NCBI GenBank assembly: GCA_013365325.1
Contig: JABVXV010000029.1
Coordinates: forward strand, 310,001-374,000
Reading direction: 5' to 3'
Origin: Dipetalonema caudispina
Lineage: Eukaryota > Nematoda > Chromadorea > Rhabditida > Onchocercidae
DNA length: 64,000 nt
Position 1 is the first letter of the stretch. Each line of letters opens with the position of its first letter. Made by a program: the position numbers and the translations under genes. This document shows, in pieces, positions 38,301 to 50,663 of the stretch. The notes beneath the pieces are model-generated. The model was given only the letters and a program-made list of their open reading frames with translations, had not been told where the DNA came from and searched no databases.

Positions 38301-39949
38301 ATGGTTATCATTTTTGGATGAGCATTTGCATTTGCATATTACGACAATTATATTAATATGTCTAAATGATCGTATTCCTTTTCTTTGTCATGCTCTACCT
38401 CATTGCTTCTCTTTACATGATTATTGTTCTAGTTTTGGAATTAGGTATTTAATTATGGGGGGTTCGAGTGGGGTATGAAATGGGGAGGAAGAGGGCAGAT
38501 TGATTGGGAAGAGAAGTATGGACAAAATTTGATAATTCGGTAAGGGGGAGCACCTGTTGTCCCCTTACAAAAGCACCGTTAACTAAGAAATTAGGTCATG
38601 GCCGATTGACCTATTTGTCGCTCCTCATAGTGCCAATACAGCAATATACTTATCTAACAATTATTGGTAACCTTTCTGTGGGTTATGGTGCATTGTGTTG
38701 TGAAAAATAGAGGAAAAAAACTAAATTGAAAGGTTTAAATTAATTTAAAATCAATAAAATTTGTCAAAAATTACGAAAAAAGCCAAATGAAAGCTATCAT
38801 TTGCAGTAAAGGCATGATCTGATTTTTGTAATTTACGACTTTGACCTTTTCCTTACGAAGGGTTTCTGACCTGGCGTAACTAAAATGATGCCATGTATTT
38901 CGATGGTACATTGGTCGATTACATATATTTTGGACTTATAGTTTTGATTGAATCCGATGATGTCATGAAGATAGGAAGGATATTAAATACAATAGGTCAT
39001 ATCATATTCTCATCTTTTTACATTTAATAGAAAGATAATTAATAAGACAGTATTCGTAGAATGTGTAACAGCAGGGGAGGAACGTTATCAGAATCAAAAC
39101 GAGAAATCTCATTTTCGGATAACATTTATGATCTGATAATGCTTTACCATAGCAATGCATGATTTGTGTGTTTGTAATTTTTATCAAAAATCTTTCAAAG
39201 ATTTTTTCAACCTTAAATTTTTTTTTTTTTAAAAAAAATTTTAAAAATAAAAAAAATCTGAATAATTTATTTTTTAAAAGAAGCATAAATTTGAAGGTAA
39301 GCTATCAATTTAATACAAATACATTATTGGAATTACTATTAATTCCAAAAACAGCTGCAGTAGCAACAATGCGACGACGGATCGGAAAGTGAAAACAGAT
39401 CACAATACATATTTCTCAGTGGGTATCCTCTCCTTACTGCACTCCCTCTCACCGCCCCATTTTAAAGCTCTCTATAACGATCTCTCTTGTCCGCTTCTTT
39501 CAAATTTTATTGTCCATGGTTGTGTCGTCTGGGTTGTACCATGAATTCGATCCAAAGCTCAAACAGACTGAGAATTGCCGGGATTGAAAAAGAGGGCGGT
39601 CACTGAGATGGAAAAAAAAAACAAAAAAGAGAAAAAAAAATGCAATAAATGCAGAAGTAAGAGTTTAGGAAAATTTGTTTTCAAATTAAAAACAATATCA
39701 CTCCTTTTTTTGTCAAGATAGATCATTTTCAACATTGTAGAACTTTTCTTGAAATATACTAATTTTTTCTTCCTTCTCTCCTCCAACCAACTACGGCTGC
39801 TGGTGAATGACACCATTTTATACCGTGTATCATTTCCGACGACGCCGCATCATTCTGTACAAGTATACTACCCAAACAATACAGTCATCATCCAACAAAG
39901 AAAGTTGAAAAACGATTTTAAAAATGGTTCAAAGTAGCGCATGCCCTTG

Positions 39950-39978
39950 GTAGTAGTAGTAGTAGTAGTAGTAGTAGC

Positions 39979-40009
<31 letters not shown>

Positions 40010-40041
40010 ATAGTAATAGTAGAAGTAGTAGTAGTAATAGT
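39950..40041. repeat. (GTA)n trinucleotide repeat
   Basis: About 30 units of GTA/TAG with a few interruptions (CAG, TAA, GAA). Open frames across it translate to poly-Tyr or poly-Ser-like runs and are not considered coding. Confidence 0.9.
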
Positions 40042-40496
40042 GTATCAGCAACAACAGCGAAGTACGAAGATGAGGTGAATGTCCTGTCTTTCTTTCGGGG
40101 ACACTGGGAACTTTTCTTTGTTTGTAAAATTGGGTAAGCATAGCAAAAGTGAAGGTTTAAAAGGATTTTTACTACAAAATGTTTCTTGATAATAATTTAG
40201 TATTCCACGATGCTTTTGTCGTTTGTCATCATAATAACTAATGAATGAATTATACGAAATTTTCATAATTTGATAAACTATGAATATAATTAAAATTTAA
40301 ATCTTTTTTAAATGTAATAAATTCAATTCTTATGTGAGGAGAGAAATGAATACACTTGCAAAAAAAAGAAAAGAAGAAATGAAATAATTAATGATTGTTT
40401 TAGCTACTATGAACTGAAAATAGCTTATTATAAAACTACTAAAAATACAAATTTGCTCATCCTATCACAAAGATGATACTATGATTTGATCACATA

Positions 40497-40520
40497 TATA
40501 TATTATATATATATATATAT
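40497..40520. repeat. AT dinucleotide repeat
   Basis: An alternating A/T run interrupted once, self-complementary. Confidence 0.8.
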
Positions 40521-42435
40521 GTCATCCTCAATCATCGGCAAACTTAAATGGATTGATTTGATAAGTGATTTGGATTTGGAATATAGCCAACTTTTTGCAT
40601 TTCATTTATTGCGAAGAACTTGAACTGATTTTAACGGCGATTAGTAATAGGTCACAAATTTTGAATCCTGCGAATGTTTCTGAGCAATAAGAATGGATTG
40701 AAGAGAATGGGGACGACATGGTGCACGATACGCTATCTTCTAGCCTTTGATTCTTTTCTTCCAACCAGTGGATTCTGTTTTTGAATATATTTAATATCTT
40801 TTTATAATTTAATACTAAATGATATACTTTTAAGGATTGAATAAAATTGGAGCGAATTTTCTTTTTTTTTTTTTCTTCTATTTTCTCAAATCTTTTCTAA
40901 ATTCTGAAAAAGAATTTCATCATGATGATTTATGATATTTAAAAAAGAAAAAAAGAAATTTATTTTTTTTTTTTCGTTGATTAAAGAATATCAAATTTGA
41001 AAAGTATTTTCTATGCTGCACGAAAAAAAAGAGAGAGAGAGAGAGAAAGGTAACAAATAATTGAATGGAAAGGAAAGAGTTCAATAGGAATAGATAATAG
41101 ATATTCATAGTTTCAGTCTAATGATTTCAAGTTTTAAAATTATTATTGCTAAAGTATTACTTCTGTTTTACGAATTTTATCTGCATTCATTATTCGGAAA
41201 GTTTCTTACAATCTTTATGGAATCATTACGTATCAAAGATCTGAAAATCAGTTAGCAAGGAGAAGTATTACGTTTAAATGTTGTAAATGCTACTTTTCAT
41301 TTGTGAATAGATAGATAAATAGATGATAGCCTATCATTGATCGTGATATCCTCCTATCAAAGATTTCCTTTCTTTTTTTTGCTTGTCTAATATTTAATTA
41401 ACCACAGATGTTAATGTAATTTCTTTGTTTCGTGTAATGATGAAATTACTTAAGATTTGCTTCTTAGGATTCCATTCATTAATATGTGATAATAATGACC
41501 AGTTGATAATAAGACTTATTAGCATTATCGATAATATGACAAGAGATGTATTTACAACAGAATATTAATATCAATGTTGCTAAAAACATTTTATCACATG
41601 CGTATGCATGAAGTTATTCATTAATCTAAAAAAAGGTTTTTTTTCCAAAATTGAATTTAATTATTGCAAGAAGAATTTTTTTTTTTTGAATGAATTCAAT
41701 TATATTTTGATGTTAATTCATTCAAATTATTCTAAAATATGGTAATGAGAAAAATTTTTGTCTGATCAAAATTAGCCGAAAAAATGGCAGTGAAAATTTA
41801 ACAGTGCTCAAAAATTGTTCTCTTTCTTCTTTCCCTCTTTGCTAGAAGACATAAATCACATTGTTTAAAATTCTCATTTGAATTAGGTCAAATTGTGTTT
41901 TCATTTGACCCCAATAATCATGATTATCACGAAATGAAGCGAGGAAGCGGTAAGAAGAGGGAAGGGGAAAAAATATGGGGAGTAGAAGAGGATAAGGCGG
42001 GGGGAGAGACATAGGACCAGTAAAAAGCGGGGTAATAGGAGGAAAAGTTCCATTTCATACAATATATCCAAAAAATTTGCGCATCATTTGTTTTAATTTC
42101 TTGTGCATGAATTTCGATTTCTGCTTTTTTTCTTTTTTTTTTTTCTTTTCTTTTTTTTTTTTTTTTTTTTTTTAAATTAATCTTTTAAGATAAAGAGAAA
42201 ACAACTGAGTGGAAAGGAATGGAAGAAGACATTGGCAGTGATTGTGGGGCAAGTGGGTAAAAAGAGAGTGAATCTGAAAGGAAAGGTTCAGGCAATGATA
42301 ATGAAATCATAACAGCACATATAATCATTTTTCTTATCATGTTAACAATAATAATTATAGTGTAATAATGATAGCGTAAACTGATAACAGTGAAAGCAAA
42401 GCAAAACAACAATCACATTAATTAGTAATTAGTTA

Positions 42436-42650
42436 AAACAAGAAAAAGAAGAAGAAGAAGAATAGAAAATAAAACAATAGGAAGAAAAAAAATAAGAATA
42501 GCAATAATTATAATAATAATAATAACAATAGCAACGACAACAAGAACAATAATAATAACAAAGCAACAACAACAACAACAATAACAACAATAATAATAAT
42601 AATAACAAAGCAACAGCAATAACGATAACAGCAACAACAATAACAGTTAT
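42436..42650. repeat. AAT/CAA/GAA-rich simple repeat
   Basis: A degenerate mixture of AAT, CAA and AAG triplets over more than 200 bp on the plus strand. Its minus-strand translation is Leu/Ile/Tyr/Cys-rich low complexity. Confidence 0.8.
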
Positions 42651-43857
42651 ATGAACAAAATAATTAATAGTAAGTGTTTATAACAAATAGTAAAAACAAT
42701 TACACGATGCGATCAATCAACAACGATCGTCCAAAAGATTATTTTTGACTTATTTCCATGTGTGAAATTTGACAGTGAGAATTGATCGCGGTAGTTTGTT
42801 TTTACTAGAACTGATAAGAGAGAGAGAGAAAAGTAAAGGGTTGAAAAAATGTTTATTCGGGATATGTCGTTTGTGTTGTACAGGCTTATTTGGAATCCTC
42901 ACATTATTATCGTATTATTGAAAGTGGAATAAATAATAAACTGATTGAGAAGAGGTAAAATAAATTAATTTGTTAAATTAAGATAGAGAAAAAATTAAGT
43001 CAAATATTGAAAATAATTGAAAGCAAAATAAAATAAAACAGCTGAGATAGATCAAGTTGTAAGCGCCGTAATAATCATTAAAAAATTTGATAATCCTATG
43101 ATCAGTGTAGAAATTGCAGCAGTTTTTTGTTGGTAAGCTTAGGATACAATAATTCTAAAACATAGAATTTCTCTTGGATTGGTATATTTTGGATTGATGC
43201 CAATGAAGCGTTTAAATTTTAAAAAAGTAAACAACCAAAAGAGAGACATCCTCAGGAAAAAAAATGGCAACGGTACTATTTTTATTTCATTCTATCGTCC
43301 ATTTCTTTTTTTTTTCTTTTTCATTATGGATAGATAGTAAAGAAAAAACAGAAAGTATTTCGTCTGTCCTTGTATATTTTATAAAATTAACGGATGTTCA
43401 TGACCTCTCATTGTTATTTTGTGTTCAAATATTCCATACGTTGTTCGTTTTTCCTGGATCATACTACCATACCCTGTGGCGTTCTCGATTTTCTGGATAA
43501 TATTATCGTGTTGAATGATCGGCAATTCCATCAGAGCAGGAATCAAACGGGGCAATATATGTTGAAAATTTTTGCAGCAAAAGGGGAAGGTCCGGATCGT
43601 TGACCTTTTCCCTGAATAAACCAACCACAAAACAATCAACCTCTCCCCGCCATTGATGCCTCCTTGGAATAAAGCATGGATAAGAGAGATGAAGAGATAA
43701 AGGAGGAGGAAGAGGGAAAGAAAGAAAAAAAGGGATATTTATTCTGCCCTCCGGGGTTTTCGTACCTGCTCCTGCCCGGTCATTTCAAGAAATCACTGCT
43801 CACCCCTCTTCTGTCCCCCCTTGATGTACACAACAAACACACTCATCGATAGACACA

Positions 43858-43936
43858 ACATACACATACACACACATACACACACACACATACACATACA
43901 TACATACACACACATACACACATACACGCACACATA
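43858..43936. repeat. CA/CATA microsatellite
   Basis: An ACAC/ACAT mixture of the same type as the repeat at 23128-23203. Confidence 0.85.
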
Positions 43937-44876
43937 ATAGGGTCAGCCAGCGGTCAACTGGTAGTTAAATGCCAATGTCGACACATATCAAAAGTTGTTG
44001 GAAGGAAATGAATGGATTTAACAAAAAAGGAAATTCATTTCATTCGTTCTGGCATTGATGCTAATTTCTTCTGGGAAATTGTGATGCTATTCTGAAAATT
44101 TGACTTTACCCGCTTAGAGTATTTTGGAATTAGCTATGCTTATAAAACTATTGGTCATTTGTTGCCTGTCACGATTGCTTGTTTACTCAAAACAATTTAT
44201 CGTCCACTGATGACATAATCTTATATTAGACTTAAGAAATTTATTGGTTGATTAGCTTATCGATTATTTGGATTGAATTCGACTGTTTAATCAATAAAAC
44301 ATGTCAACAAGTTATGCTTATTGATAAAGCTAATTGATTGGTTTTTTAATTTCAGAAATTACTCTAGAATATTATATTTTGCTTTCCTTCTCTGCTAAGC
44401 CTAAATCTTTCCTTTATTAAACAATTAGTCTACATCTTCATTAATACCGTATTTCCAGAAATTTTTCTTTTTTTTTTTTAGGGGGAGAAAGTTCTGATGA
44501 ATTGTACTATCTAAAAAACTTTGTTTTCTTACTTCTTTTGCATATTTCATTTCAATGATACCATTTCCGATTTTTTATCTCTTAAAAGATAGCACTTTTT
44601 TTTTTTTTTTTTTGTTTGTTTTGTCAGACTTTAGATAATAATTAGATGAGGATTTTATTTCTTAATCCCAATAAGTTAAATTAAAATTTTGGGAAAATTA
44701 AAATCTATCACAGTTTCAATGGAATAGCTTTTTTCCGTGGTCAAGCATTTTCATGAATCATTTGCATGTTTTCAATGCGGTTTTCAAGATAGGAAGAAAT
44801 GGGAGATAACAAGGAAGCATTGGAAAGAGCTATTTGCTACTACTGCTTCTGCTTCTGCTTCTGTTGCTGCTGACAG

Positions 44877-45611
44877 TTTCAAAATATCATATTGAAAACG
44901 GAGGTGGAGCCCCGCGGTACCTTTCCACTTCTTAAAATACATACCACTGACATACTATTCGTACCAGGGGATCTATTGATAGAGAGGCAGTCAAAAATAC
45001 AAAATTCACTTCATTTCTTTCTTTCAATTCATTCTTCCCAGTGAGATCAACACTTCTTGGGAAATGGTGTAAGGGTAGAAAAGGGGAAGGAGCGGAAGGG
45101 CGGCACCACGAAAGGGGGAGGGTTCCATGAACGGTTTCAACGGTGGGCTCATATATCGGGAGGGTTTTGGTGCCGTTGTCGGTGCTGGGTGTAATGGTAG
45201 CGGTGGGTGCTGTTTCAAAACAGATACTTGAATTCGGATTTTTGATTTAGGAATGGGAAATAAGAGAGGATAGTTACTTTGAGAATTTATAAGGGAAACA
45301 GCTATTAGTTTGTTGCTATTATCAAATTAACTAATATTTATGATTCGAATTATGATGGGAAGGAAATAATCCAAGATTTTATCAATGGATAGTAATTGAA
45401 GTGCAAATGGTTTTAATCAAAAAAAATACCTTTCAAATTTAGGACAGGAAAAAAATATAGTCAAAAAATAAAAGATAAAAAAAAAAGAGAGAATAGAAGG
45501 TAGATAGATGATAAGATAGGATATTTCAAGTTTCAAGAGAATAGAAAAAAAAAAAAAAAAAAGAGGAAAGGATGGCAAAAAACAAAAGCAGATTTCATAA
45601 AATTCTCATCA

Positions 45612-45647
<36 letters not shown>

Positions 45648-45934
45648 TCTCTTTGCTTCTACTATTGGTCATTCAGCTATGTGCAAATGAAATAAGGAAT
45701 AATTCCATCGTCCATCTAACGAACTTGTCACAACATTCCTACAGCAAACAACAGCACAACATCCTAACTTACTAATATTCTGCAACAACATCTTTGTCCA
45801 CTACATTTCATTGTCTTCTTCAATGAAACTAGTTTTATCTTAAAACCCTCATGAAAACATGATTTATATTGCTGTTAAATATTTGCTGTATAAAAGCATT
45901 TTTCATCAAAAAAGCTTTTCCTCTGCTTCCTTTT

Positions 45935-45965
<31 letters not shown>

Positions 45966-48031
45966 CATTAATAATATCCATCCTATTTTTTACTTAATAA
46001 ATCTAATGGTCATTATTATTAGATTACATATATCCCTATATATTATATCATTTATAAACATATCTAATTTTTTTTTTTTTTTTTTGTTCTTGAAGAGTTA
46101 GACAGGTAAGTAAATATTTTTTCATGCAAATTTATCTTCTTCTTTCCGTACATTATTTTCATAATTGCAAATTAAGTCACATAAATTGAACTTGGCGAAA
46201 AATATACAGCAAAATTGATCTAAAAGATTCATAGAAAAGATAGTGTTACAAATATAATTTATTGTAAGAAATTCAAAATAAGTATTACAAGCATTCTTTT
46301 ATTACCATTAAATCTTCCATTAACAGTTTCTGCTGAAACTTTTGATCAACAGAGTTGAGAAAGTTGGGCATTTGGAAAAGAAATCCGAAAATAAATTTGC
46401 GGGTAAGTTTTCTTTTTGTTTTTTTTTTTCCTTTTGTTTTTTTTTTTTTTTTTTTTTACGATGAAAAGCTTCTGAAACAGCTAGAAAATTAAAAGCGACA
46501 AAAATCTGAAACTAAATAAAATGAAAAACGGTGAGGGAGAGAGAGAGAGAGAGAGCTGAATATGAATATAGACAGGTAATATCTAAAGTTTGGATTTCCA
46601 GAAAATTTTAATCAGAATATATAATACAAGCTTAACCATTTGCAGTGGGTAATTTTACGAAATAACATGAACGAAAGATATCGTAACGCATATTTGAATT
46701 TTTAACTTCCAATTGGCATCGAAATTATGGCTTCAGGCCTGCAAATTTGTTTACCTGTCTAAGACTTATCATTTATTAGTGAAATAGTAAACTATTTCAA
46801 TATTTCTGAACTAATCAAATATCTATATCAATCAAATTTTAATTATGACTGATTGATTCACTAATGGATTTGCTTGGGCTTTTGTAAACTGTAATGATTT
46901 TCATGGATTATTGCTATTTAATGAAATACTGAAGTGTTGTAGAAGTGAGGTTATCTTGGGTAAAAAGTTGATCACTTCATAGCTGATGCTTGTCCAGACT
47001 GTAAGTTGTCTAAAAAATATCACTTTTTTATGAGGTTTCATGAAAACAAGTATCTTCTACTATTACTTGGTTTCTTGTCTGTTACTTATTATTTAGCTAA
47101 TAACAATACCAGTCGATGTTTTACTGCACCATGATGATGATGATGATGTCGCAGAAGTTTTCGACGATTGTCGAAAGATACATTTCTTTATTAACGATCT
47201 GGAAATCAATCAATAGGTGCACCTTCAGACATTCTCCATTTTAAGGCCGTTGCTCTATTCCTACACTGCAAGTTATTGCTTGGTTCAATCATTTCACGCA
47301 TTTTCCACATTTTACATTTCATCCTGACAAAGTTTAAAATTAAACGTTTCGCTTCATTTGCACACTTTTCGATCACTCTGTGATAATATGTTGTTTTGAA
47401 TGATTACCTTTCGATGATAGAGATCAAATCTCCGAAATCATATATGTGGTGGCGTTACATCATTTCAAGCTTCTTGATACCTAATCTTTCTTCATGTCGA
47501 ATTGGTGGTGTATTATTTATAAATTTGACCTTGGAAGAAAAAAATCGGTCACTGATATCCAAATAGTGACTGTTGTATTTTCAACGGAAGCCTATTTGCA
47601 AATTAGCAATCAATGATAGACTGGCCTTGCATGATTGTATTCAACATATAATTGCATCACACTGAAAACCCAAGCAATCTCTACAATATTTTTTCACATA
47701 AATATCTTAGCCAACTTTGATAAATTGAACAATTGGAAATTCACTCTTACCTGGTCATCGTGCAAAAAAAAAAAAAAAAAAAGAATACAGTTTTGTGTTT
47801 GGATTGAAATTTCTACAATCATTTTGCAGAAAAAGAAACATTTTATTCAGTCAAAAGGCTGCACTAATTTTATTCATCGACTTTCAACATTCAGTGTGTT
47901 TTGCTTGGGAAAACGTTATTGTTTTGATCGGATTCAAGAAACCCAAATCAATCCGCCAACATTCTTCCAGAACCGCAAGCTCCGCGAGTTGGACTCGCCT
48001 TATCCGATCTGCAAGCGCAAAATAACATCAG
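44877..48031 (+). other. Candidate orphan exons in the gene-poor region
   Basis: Three plus-strand stretches are open, of more coding-like composition than their surroundings, and bounded by splice-like signals. 44877-45040 is preceded by a long CT-rich tract ending TGACAG and followed by GTGAGA; it reads LKTEVEPRGTFPLLKIHTTD internally. 47097-47216 follows ATTTAG and reads IPVDVLLHHDDDDDVAEVFD up to a stop. 47895-48031 lies between ATTCAG and GTAGAA and includes FFQNRKLRELDSPYPICKRK. The phases of the first and third exons are compatible: two bases left over, then one taken. I recognise no family. They may belong to one unseen gene, to separate genes, or be chance open stretches. Confidence 0.22.
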
Positions 48032-48738
48032 GTAGAAATTAATTTTTCATACCAATTCAACATACAGAGTTGCAAATTTGCGCATATTACTAATAAATTA
48101 ATGAATGAATGAAATTAAAAAAATCCCTGATAATACTTCGAAACGCATGATTATTTCATATTCTTTAACTGAAATAATTATAATAATTAAAATAATCAAA
48201 ATATTTCAGCTAGAATTGAATCATCATGAATCATTTCCTAATTTTTCGCTTTTTTATTCTTCATCTTATCTCTTGTTTTTTCAATTCATGTTCCAGGTAA
48301 CAGTAAACTATACGATACGGTAATTGTTTGTATTAGCATAAATAATTGTACTTCAAAATTGCTTAACAATCTTTCTGAAAAATGGAAATTGACCTATTAC
48401 GCTCTTTCTTTCCTTTTCCATAAATCGATCATTTCTGCAGAACTTCAATTTATTTATGATATTATTTTGTATGAAATAATTCTTCGTTTTGAATTTAATT
48501 CAAATATAAGTATATAATATCCTTGCATTCTTATACAACATATTATGAAAAAGAATATTTTCGAAAAAATTAATTTCAAATTTCTGATGACCTTTTAGAT
48601 ACTATTCTCATCTTCTTTTCCTCCTCCTATAACGTTCCAAATTTACATAGCTACTGATATCTATTGCCTTAAAATTCAAGCCATATGAAAATTTATGAAA
48701 GCTCTCAAAGTAGTACAGATGTCGAGATATGTGTCTGT

Positions 48739-48741
48739 CTC

Positions 48742-48775
<34 letters not shown>

Positions 48776-48782
48776 TGTGTCT
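48739..48782. repeat. (GT)n dinucleotide repeat
   Basis: About 20 GT units with a TAT interruption. The 181-codon open frame running across it (48685-49230) is a low-complexity artefact. Confidence 0.9.
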
Positions 48783-49147
48783 GTATCTGTTTGGGCATGT
48801 ACAGGTATATCTGTCAACGCCTATTCTTATGTCTGTCCTAATTTTTTCCAACTCATTCAGGCATCAATCTTCTAACGCATACACATACATGCATACACGT
48901 AACAGGTCAAAATTGTGCAAATTAGGACCCATCGAAATAATGGTCTTTAAAAGTGTTGACTTCTCTTCATCTTCAACATCATGTCAATCGAGAAATGAGA
49001 AATTTTCTGAAATTTACCTCTACCATACATCGTCTTTCTTTCTTACAAACATACATTCATCTCATCATACACATGCACACACATACATTCTTTCGTCCGT
49101 GGTATTTACAACATTGATGCAATTGCAACATTTTACAACAATGATGA

Positions 49148-49148
<1 letters not shown>

Positions 49149-49224
<76 letters not shown>
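49149..49224. repeat. (ATT)n trinucleotide repeat
   Basis: About 25 uninterrupted ATT/TTA units. This is the purest and longest triplet run in the window, likely polymorphic in length. Confidence 0.95.
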
Positions 49225-50554
49225 GTATAATCCTTTGCACTGTCCGCACTAGAAGAACTTCAAGATTGGGATGATGACGAGAGTGATAGTGATAATGTTG
49301 ACAGTAATCAGTGATAAGAAATTATGTATTTTTTCGACATTTTCTCAGAAGATTATGTCACCCATCAAAATTAAATCTAAATTTGAAATGAACTGAAAAT
49401 CTGCTATTCTTCAGAATAATTACTGTTCAAAAATTTAGTTAAGAAGTTCATGGTAATACAGCCAAATTGCAGTATCAGAAAGAGTTATTAATCATCGGAT
49501 TGTTTGATTAATAGATTTCAGTAGTGATATGAATTCCAGTTTGTAATTCATGTAGTAGTAAATAATTACTATCAGTAAAAATAGAACAGAGTCTAGAAAC
49601 TTCTCCGGATGATCGATGTGATAACGTGCTTGGGCATATGCTAATATCAGTACAATCCATTACGAATCAGGCCATATTCTGAAAATAGCTAGAGAGAAAA
49701 AAAAAGAAAAGCCATTTTGGATATAAATTTGAATTGTTTTTGAATTAAAAATTTTAAGCAAAAAACATATTAATTCAATTCGTTCAGTATTAAGTTTACT
49801 ATCAAAATTGATGCACATAAATTAATTTACAAATAAATGAATAAATAAATAAATAAACACCAATATTTGAATAAAATGAATGAATGAATAAATGAAAGTG
49901 ATTACTGAACGAAATGTTTTATTTACAAAAGATTTTCCTCAAGGATTTTACTATTTTTGAAAATTGGATAAGTTGATGAATTCAAATCTGTTGAAATTAC
50001 TTCATTGTCGAATCACTTCTTGAGTCTATGATATAGATTATGTATATATGTACTTATGTTAGAAATAATTTTTAGAATTGAAATCTTTTTTTAGATACAC
50101 ATTTGCATAGATCGTTAAGCTCAGATGATGTTTTTCGATTTTTCTGAATCGTTTCTATCAAGTATTGTATTAATTTCCTTTGTATTATATGATAATTTCT
50201 TATTTCTTATCATTTTCAATATCACTTCTGCACTTATGAAGCATTTTTTTCTCTTCTCGAACTGGATTATCGTACAAAAATATTAAAAGAAAGATATTTT
50301 GTACAATTTCCTCTCTCATTTTCCATTTTGAGATCGACACTTCTGAAGATAATAACAGTCAGATGATAGAAATGATTGCAATAATGAATGAGTATCATAA
50401 ATCTAATTATTTGTTTAGCTGTCATTTATAAAACAATATAATGCGACACAAATATTAGTATATCATAAAACATACATATATGCTTGAATGGATCAATTTT
50501 GTTGACAAAAATGAATGTAATATCATTTACTACTAACAATTAAAAGTGATATGT

Positions 50555-50646
50555 ACGTGTTTTATATAAATGTTGTTTAATTTGATCACGTGCGCATGTT
50601 ATCACGTATACTTAACAATATCACGTATGAGTTAAATTGTGCACGT
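50555..50646. promoter_or_regulatory. Cluster of CACGT / E-box-like motifs upstream of the Gly-rich/DB locus
   Basis: Five ACGTG/CACGT cores occur within 92 bp: 50555-50559, the palindromic CACGTG at 50587-50592, 50603-50607, 50622-50626 and 50642-50646. Three share the longer form ATCACGT. The last ends 18 nt before the ATG at 50664. CACGTG is the core of bHLH-type E-boxes and RCGTG that of hypoxia-response elements (established). Function here is inference from clustering. Confidence 0.45.
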
Positions 50647-50663
50647 AAGTTTGTTTAGATATC

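Larger units (their letters stand above)
26286..50663. other. Gene-poor region of about 24 kb
   Basis: No gene can be recognised here. The sequence is A+T-rich with many poly-T and poly-A runs (for example 34913-34929, 37771-37792, 42157-42173, 45627-45648, 45938-45965), trinucleotide and dinucleotide repeats, purine-rich tracts (38460-38515, 41938-42060, 43680-43735) and a set of inverted TGATAA/TTATCA pairs. A few higher-GC islands with open frames and plausible splice sites occur at 44877-45040, 47097-47216 and 47895-48031. The region may be a regulatory desert, very long introns of an unseen gene, or non-coding RNA genes. Confidence 0.5.

Noticed and set aside
39929..40141. Poly-Tyr open frame
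   Set aside because: Read-through of the (GTA)n repeat on the opposite strand.
43264..43639. Overlapping open frames on both strands
   Set aside because: Three frames are open at once in a slightly GC-richer patch; no splice boundaries single one out.
48685..49230. 181-codon plus-strand frame, the longest in the window
   Set aside because: Created by the (GT)n and (ATT)n microsatellites (Val/Cys and poly-Leu runs).
26286..50663. tRNA, microRNA, CRISPR array or transposon in the gene-poor region
   Set aside because: No tRNA B-box with matching stems, no known microRNA seed hairpin, no regularly spaced repeats and no transposase or reverse-transcriptase motifs were found by eye; covariance-model searches could still reveal small RNAs.
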